Positions 59,146 through 64,000 of a DNA stretch of 64,000 nucleotides are shown here, in pieces. The stretch covers positions 19,708,651 through 19,772,650 of the forward strand of contig NC_063049.1 in assembly GCF_018812025.1 (NCBI RefSeq), given 5' to 3'. The notes under the pieces are model-generated. The model saw only the letters and a list, made by a program, of their open reading frames with translations. It had not been told where the DNA came from and did no database searches. Made by a program: the position numbers and the translations under genes. Within the stretch, counting starts at the first letter, position 1, and every line of letters starts with the position of its first letter. This DNA comes from Megalobrama amblycephala. Taxonomy: Eukaryota > Chordata > Actinopteri > Cypriniformes > Xenocyprididae.

Positions 59146-60404
59146 AGCACACAATATTGGGATGGATTAATGAAGTTGGGCTTTTGGACTCTTGCACTCA
59201 TGAAACCTTTGGTGTACATTTGTTCTTCATCTTCTGGGTTCTTGGCATCCAGTGAAGCAACTGAACTTAAGTGAAACTTTGTTTTTTTGGACTAATGGTT
59301 AATGATGTGTGCTGGAAAAATGCCAGATAAGAAAGTCAATAATTCATCTCAATGCAGAATAATTTAGGGGGAAAATAAAACTCATGATGGCAGAATGCCT
59401 CAGGGCTGGAATCCCTCAGTGTTTGGTAATAACTTTGATGACGAAGACATTAAAAATAATTAGGACAGACAAAAGCAGCATTTACAATTGTTCAACTATT
59501 TAGGACGATGATAAAAATTATTTCTCATCCGGATGAAACAGCTGTATTTGAGACTAGCATGGTGGTGTGCTGTGGCCCTTTTCACGTCTATAATTACAGC
59601 TTAAATCCATGTAATTGTTTCTTTTGTTTGCATGCCAATTTATCAAAATTGTAACAAATGCAAAGTGCTGAACCAGTAAATTAGTTAGACTGTATCTGAA
59701 TGATGACTACTGACTAAGAATATCCTCTTTTTTAATTACTCTATTCAAAATATCTCCAATATTAACTACACACTCGAGAAGGCATTGTTTATTGTTCATC
59801 TCTGTTTTTCATGTTTCCTCTTTTTCAAGTTGTCTTTTTCTCTCCATTGCATAACAGCTGAGGAAACAGCACATACTGCAAAAATGCATGAGGTTTTCAA
59901 TTATTCCTTGAACTGATTTGAAAGTATAACAGCTGTATTTACCAGATATAGTCATCAAATATTCAATCTGTCATATTGCACAGACTAGTGGGCCGATCTA
60001 AATTATTATATATAAATTTCCATTCCCGTTCAATTGGCAAAATAATTAATATTAATAAGCACGAGAGGAACATGTCTTGGAAAGAACGCAACCTCAAATA
60101 CACTGACCTGCACATGAATCTGAATGTGAAATTAATTTAAAGAAATAGACAAATAAATCAATGTGAAGTAAAAAGACATGTGCATCTCATTTCCCATTTA
60201 TGCCACCTGGCATCTCATTCAAATCTCCATTTGGACTCAACATCTGCATAGGACTTGATCAAATCCTCAGAGCCACAGTGCATATGCAGCATATATGCAG
60301 CATTCATAATATTTTAATTGGCACTTCATGGATGTCCTGAAAATTTCTTGTACATACCAGCTATAATTAAAGGAAAAGCAAGTAGCCTACTAAACATTAT
60401 AAAA
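59146..60404. other. Gene-free stretch
   Basis: Unique-looking AT-rich DNA with no recognised feature. Confidence 0.5.
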
Positions 60405-61010
60405 TGGATAGTTCCGGCCCTTGATTCTGATTGGTTGAGCCGCGTTCGAAGCCGTTGTAAAATTCCCGAAAACATACATGCATTATAGAAGAGTATTGTG
60501 AGAGAGATATTGAGTGAGTGAGTTTATTACCTGCATTTTCCTTCAGGTCAGTCCTATATCCATAATAAAAAATCCATTTGAATGTCCACTGTGATCTTGT
60601 CCTTTTAACAATTTAATGGGTTTTCCCGTGCCCTACTGACACTGACAACGCTAGTCAAAGCATTTACGTCTTGTTCCGTGTTTACAACAATTTTCAATAC
60701 AAAAGTCTTTGCGACTGAGTGACTCGCTCATGAAGACAATCTTTGCCGCCATCTAATGGCATAAAAAATGTAACTTCTGTTGCTGTTCACGGTCAGGGAC
60801 TTTTTTCCAGCGGAAGGAAGCCTTTTAATGATTTTACTTCATGAAAGTTGCATTGATACATATTTTTTGGCTTTAATATTTGTATTGTGTTGTAACCATT
60901 TTATAAAAGCAATAAGCCCCGCGAAGCCGTAGTTTACAGTGAATTTATAACAGCTAAGGGGCGTTGTTAGGCACGACGCGGAACTGAGTATTCTTGGGGC
61001 TTATTGCTAT
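60405..61010. repeat. Possible element with inverted GCAATAAGCCCC
   Basis: GTTCCGGCCCTTGATTCTG opens the block. Near its end GCAATAAGCCCC (about 60909) and GGGGCTTATTGC (about 60996) form a 12-bp inverted repeat around about 75 bp. The opening phrase feels recurrent in fish DNA, but borders are not proven. Confidence 0.4.
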
Positions 61011-61129
61011 ATTTAACAATAGTATTAAACAATCAAGCCAGCAACTCTATGATTGTTGCCCTCTTTTCTGTATCATTCGTTAAGTGGAGAGTTTTGAGCA
61101 AATATATCAAATAAATATGATTTCAATGT

Positions 61130-61330
61130 TTAAAGAGATACTCCAACCAAAGATGAAAAAAAAAAAAAAAAAAAAACTCACCTTTTATCTGCTAAAGACA
61201 AAAGAAGAAAAACAAAAAAACAGTAATGGGGTCCAAAACTACATATTATACTATTTACTTTCATTACAAAAAAAAAAAATTACATAAAAGGAAGACAGAA
61301 TTTTCATTTTTGGGTGAACTATCCCTTTAA
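61130..61330. mobile_element. Short TTAA MITE with A21 run
   Basis: Right end TTTTGGGTGAACTATCCCTTTAA is well kept; left end TTAAAGAGATACTCCAACC is diverged. It contains A21 at 61156-61176 and keeps the CTCACC word of the family. Confidence 0.7.
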
Positions 61331-61403
61331 AATCTAAGTACAAGATGATTATATGATCCTTTATCATGAAATACAATCAGAACAAATGTATGTGTCATTT
61401 GTA

Positions 61404-61771
61404 CAGTACCGTTTAAAAGTTTGGAGCTGTAAGACTTTTTAAATTGTTTCTTGAAGTCTGTTGTGCTTTCCAAGGCATCATTTATTTGATCAAAAATACT
61501 GTAAAAAAAAAAAAAAAAAAAAACAGTGAAACAGTGTGAAATGTTACTACAGTTTAAAACTTTTCTATTTGAATATATTTTAAAATTAATTAATTCCTGT
61601 GATGGCAAAGCTGAATTTTCAGCATCATTACTCCAGGCTTCAGTGTCATGATCCTTCAGAAATCATTCTAATATGTTGATTTGATGCTCAAGAAACATCT
61701 TTTGTAACATAAATTTATTTACTATCTCTTTTGATTTTTAAATACTGACCCCAGGTTTTTGAATGGGAGTG
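61404..61771. mobile_element. CACTACC-family element, both ends present
   Basis: Starts CAGTACCGTTTAAAAGTTTGG and ends CCCCAGGTTTTTGAATGGGAGTG, its degraded inverse. The interior GTGATGGCAAAGCTGAATTTTC and CATTCTAATATGTTGATTTG match the family. A21 at 61503-61523. Confidence 0.78.
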
Positions 61772-61807
61772 TACTTAAAACTGTTCATACAAAAAAAATA
61801 AAAAATA

Positions 61808-62053
61808 GGTCCCACTTTATATTACTACTATGTACTAACATTTAAATTAATCATTTGATTATCATTTGATTCTTGAGCCTTCCCTTACACCTTAACCTAC
61901 CCTTAAACCTAACTATACCACCAAGCCTGTCCCTATACTTACCCGTATCAATGGCAGCAAAAGTGTTTTGCAATACAACATGAACAAAAAAGTACATTGT
62001 ACTTATTTTTTGATGCAAGTACAATAGTTATTGACACCTAATATAAAGTGTGA
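61808..62053 (+). mobile_element. CCCACTTTATATTA MITE, copy C, internally deleted
   Basis: Starts GGTCCCACTTTATATTA and ends CCTAATATAAAGTGTGAC. It shares TTACACCTTAACCTACCC and AAAAGTGTTTTGCAATACAA with copies A and B but lacks a block after ATCATTTGATT. Confidence 0.78.
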
Positions 62054-63481
62054 CAAAATTTCCATTTGATTTGAAAGCGACAATTTATGTACAAATGGAT
62101 TTACGAAAGATTTACACAGAAATGTATTCTGCTTCTGCTGAATGAATAAGGCTTATCAACTTTCAGACAGTAGATTCAGATAGACAGGTGTTTATAAATT
62201 CATTCCTGAGACATTTGAGGTCATATGTTGAAGCAGCTATCAAACAAACAAACAAGCTACCTCTGGTCATCTCTAAATGATTCACTAGCTAAAAGTTTGC
62301 GAGAGCCATTCTAGTTATGTGGACTTTCTGTAAAAACTCCCAGCATGCTGTAGCGTACAGCAGTGTTCCACATGACAGCTTTCCTCTGCCCTCTGTGCCC
62401 ACCTGACAGCCTCTGGAGGCGGGCACTACTTCTGAAGAAGTCTGCTGATTATGTTTGTGATGTGAGCTGTCATTCCAGCGGTTCCCCACCTGTGGAGCCC
62501 AGGTGCAGCGCTACATTCATTTACAGCACACTGAGAATTAGTCTAACAGCTCTGGCCAGGAGAGGACAGACTCCACAAGCCATCGGCAGGGCAGACTGGA
62601 GTGAAATAAATTACCATTTTCGCACAGAAGAATTGAGATGGAAGAGAAGAGTCAGTCCTCTGCACATGCCTCCTCAAATTAGGTGCCACCTGTAATTCAG
62701 TTACCCACAAATCTTCCACCAGAACCGTTGCCTTTGAGGCTGGCATAGTATTAGTTATTAGCCACAGGAGCTCTCTGAGGACAGTGCTGCAGACGGGAAG
62801 AGACATATGTCAACTGTCAGGGGAATGGGTGCTCATTTCTGGGTCTTAGTTGAGTCTGACTCGTTGGAGAGGATGCATCTGAGTTATGATGACAGGATGC
62901 AATGCCAGAACTATAGGTCTTCTGTTGACCACAACATGCGCAAAGTCTAGAGTGCCACAAGGCAATGGCGAAGCAGAGCTGCAACGACGGAGATAATAAT
63001 ATGCTTTAACTAAACTAAAAACAAGCCCCAGAAATGGAGGAAAGACTGACATGAACATGACAACAAACTGAGCGGCTGATTGGATTGACAAGACAATTAA
63101 TTTCAAGTCAAAGTCTCAGTCGCTTTACTGTAATTTTTCATGCTGTGTGGTAGGAGAAGATATGAAACATTGTGTCTCCTGGAGCCATGGTGCAGACCAT
63201 GTAGCTGATATTTACAAGACAACCGCTTTCACAAATTACCATACGGATATGGTTTTGGGCTATGCATGAAAAGTTTGTGACGCACTGTTGCATTAGAGAA
63301 GGTACAGTAGTGCAATGAACATAAAATGTTCACAAAAAAAAAAAAAAAATGTATTTCATATTTAGTTCCAAATAAAAATATTACCAAATATTATAATACC
63401 AAGATATAAAACAGTTTATTTATTTATTTTTTAAATATTATTATAATTACATTTTTGCAGATACTTTTATTTAACATTTAC
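62054..63481. other. Gene-free stretch
   Basis: 62340-63110 is GC-richer and unique-looking. The 110-codon plus frame (62363-62695) has no known domain and an opposing frame overlaps it. A16 at 63334-63349. Confidence 0.45.
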
Positions 63482-64000
63482 TTAAAGGTGCCATCGAACA
63501 AGATGTAATATAAGTCTAAGGTGTCCCCTGAATGTGTCTGTGAAGTTGCAGCTCAAAATACCCCATAGATTTTTTTTAATAAATTTTTTTAACTGCCTAT
63601 TTGAGGCATAATTAGAAATGCGCCGATTCATGCTGCGGCCCCTTTAAATTGCACGCTCTCCGCCCCCTCCCGAGCTCTCGAATCTATCACTGCATAAACA
63701 AAGTTCACCATGGATCTTTACAAAGTGTTCGTCATGCAGCATGTCTAATCGCGTAAGTATAGTATTTATTTGGATGTTTACATTTGATTCTGAATGAGTT
63801 TGATAGTGCTCCGTGGCTAAAGCTAACATTACACACTGTTGGAGAGGTTTATAAAGAATGAAGCTGTGTTTGTACATTATACAGACTGCAAGTGTTTAAA
63901 AATGAAAATAACGACAGTCCTGTCTCCATGAATACAGTAAGAAACGATGGTAACTTTAACAACATTTAACAGTACATTAGCAACATGCTAACGAAACATT
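63482..64000 (-). mobile_element. TTAA element, cut by the window end
   Basis: TTAAAGGTGCCATCGAACAAG, then ATGTAATATAAGTCTAAGG and CAAAATACCCCATAGATTTT: the reverse complement of the right half of the 54028-54981 element. It differs by a GC-rich stretch (63630-63680) missing or replaced in that copy. Its other end lies outside the window. Confidence 0.8.

Noticed and set aside
62363..62695. 110-codon frame in a GC-richer block
   Set aside because: Cys/Arg/Pro-rich translation typical of chance frames in GC-rich DNA; an opposing frame of similar length overlaps it.

Overview
This window looks like vertebrate, most probably cyprinid fish (zebrafish/carp/goldfish relatives), nuclear DNA. It is AT-rich, no reading frame exceeds about 150 codons, and it is crowded with interspersed repeats of teleost type: Tc1-like transposons, hAT elements with 8-bp target duplications, many short TTAA-bounded inverted-repeat elements (MITEs), a 5S-rRNA-derived SINE, tRNA-derived SINEs, an L2-like LINE tail and simple repeats. 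I found no convincing host exon, functional RNA gene, CRISPR array or operon. The only recognisable protein-coding matter is decayed transposase (three Tc1-like copies) and the end of a LINE reverse-transcriptase ORF. Family assignments rest on termini, target duplications and recognition from memory, not on a database search.

Layout. 1-10.5 kb: a cyprinid repeat fragment, a MITE-in-MITE (1230-2662), a minus-strand Tc1-like copy (5336-6916), a CACTACC-ended element (8464-8883), an 800-bp foldback (9033-9830) and a TTAA element with an 18-bp-arm palindrome (9945-10495). 10.5-17 kb: quiet sequence, an AT-rich element (12474-13682) and a stack of nested elements (13785-14984), including an hAT copy with a perfect 8-bp target duplication. 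17-21.2 kb: a Tc1-like copy split by an hAT element and then, 21 bp further on, by a 1455-bp TG...CA insertion that looks like a solo LTR. 21-31.9 kb: mostly quiet, with a candidate conserved non-coding stretch (22.9-23.6 kb), a 995-bp giant foldback (25753-26747), an hAT copy and two side-by-side MITEs. 31.9-34.4 kb: two CACTACC elements, a 5S-derived SINE carrying a private 33-bp tandem expansion, and an hAT copy with a perfect target duplication. 37-39.7 kb: a TTAA element holding a Tc1 copy that itself holds two smaller elements. 39.7-49 kb: largely quiet, with candidate conserved blocks. 49-55.6 kb: a tRNA-derived dimer, several MITEs, a tRNA-derived SINE and an L2-like LINE tail split by a TTAA element. 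55.6-64 kb: quiet blocks alternating with MITEs; the last element runs off the end.

The genes do not form a pathway. The most plausible reading is an intron or intergenic desert, perhaps near a developmental gene because several quiet blocks are rich in TAATTA-like motifs, used as a landing ground for repeats. The best structural observations are the nested insertions with readable target duplications and the unusual internal architecture of a few elements. I saw no clear sign of a new molecular system.
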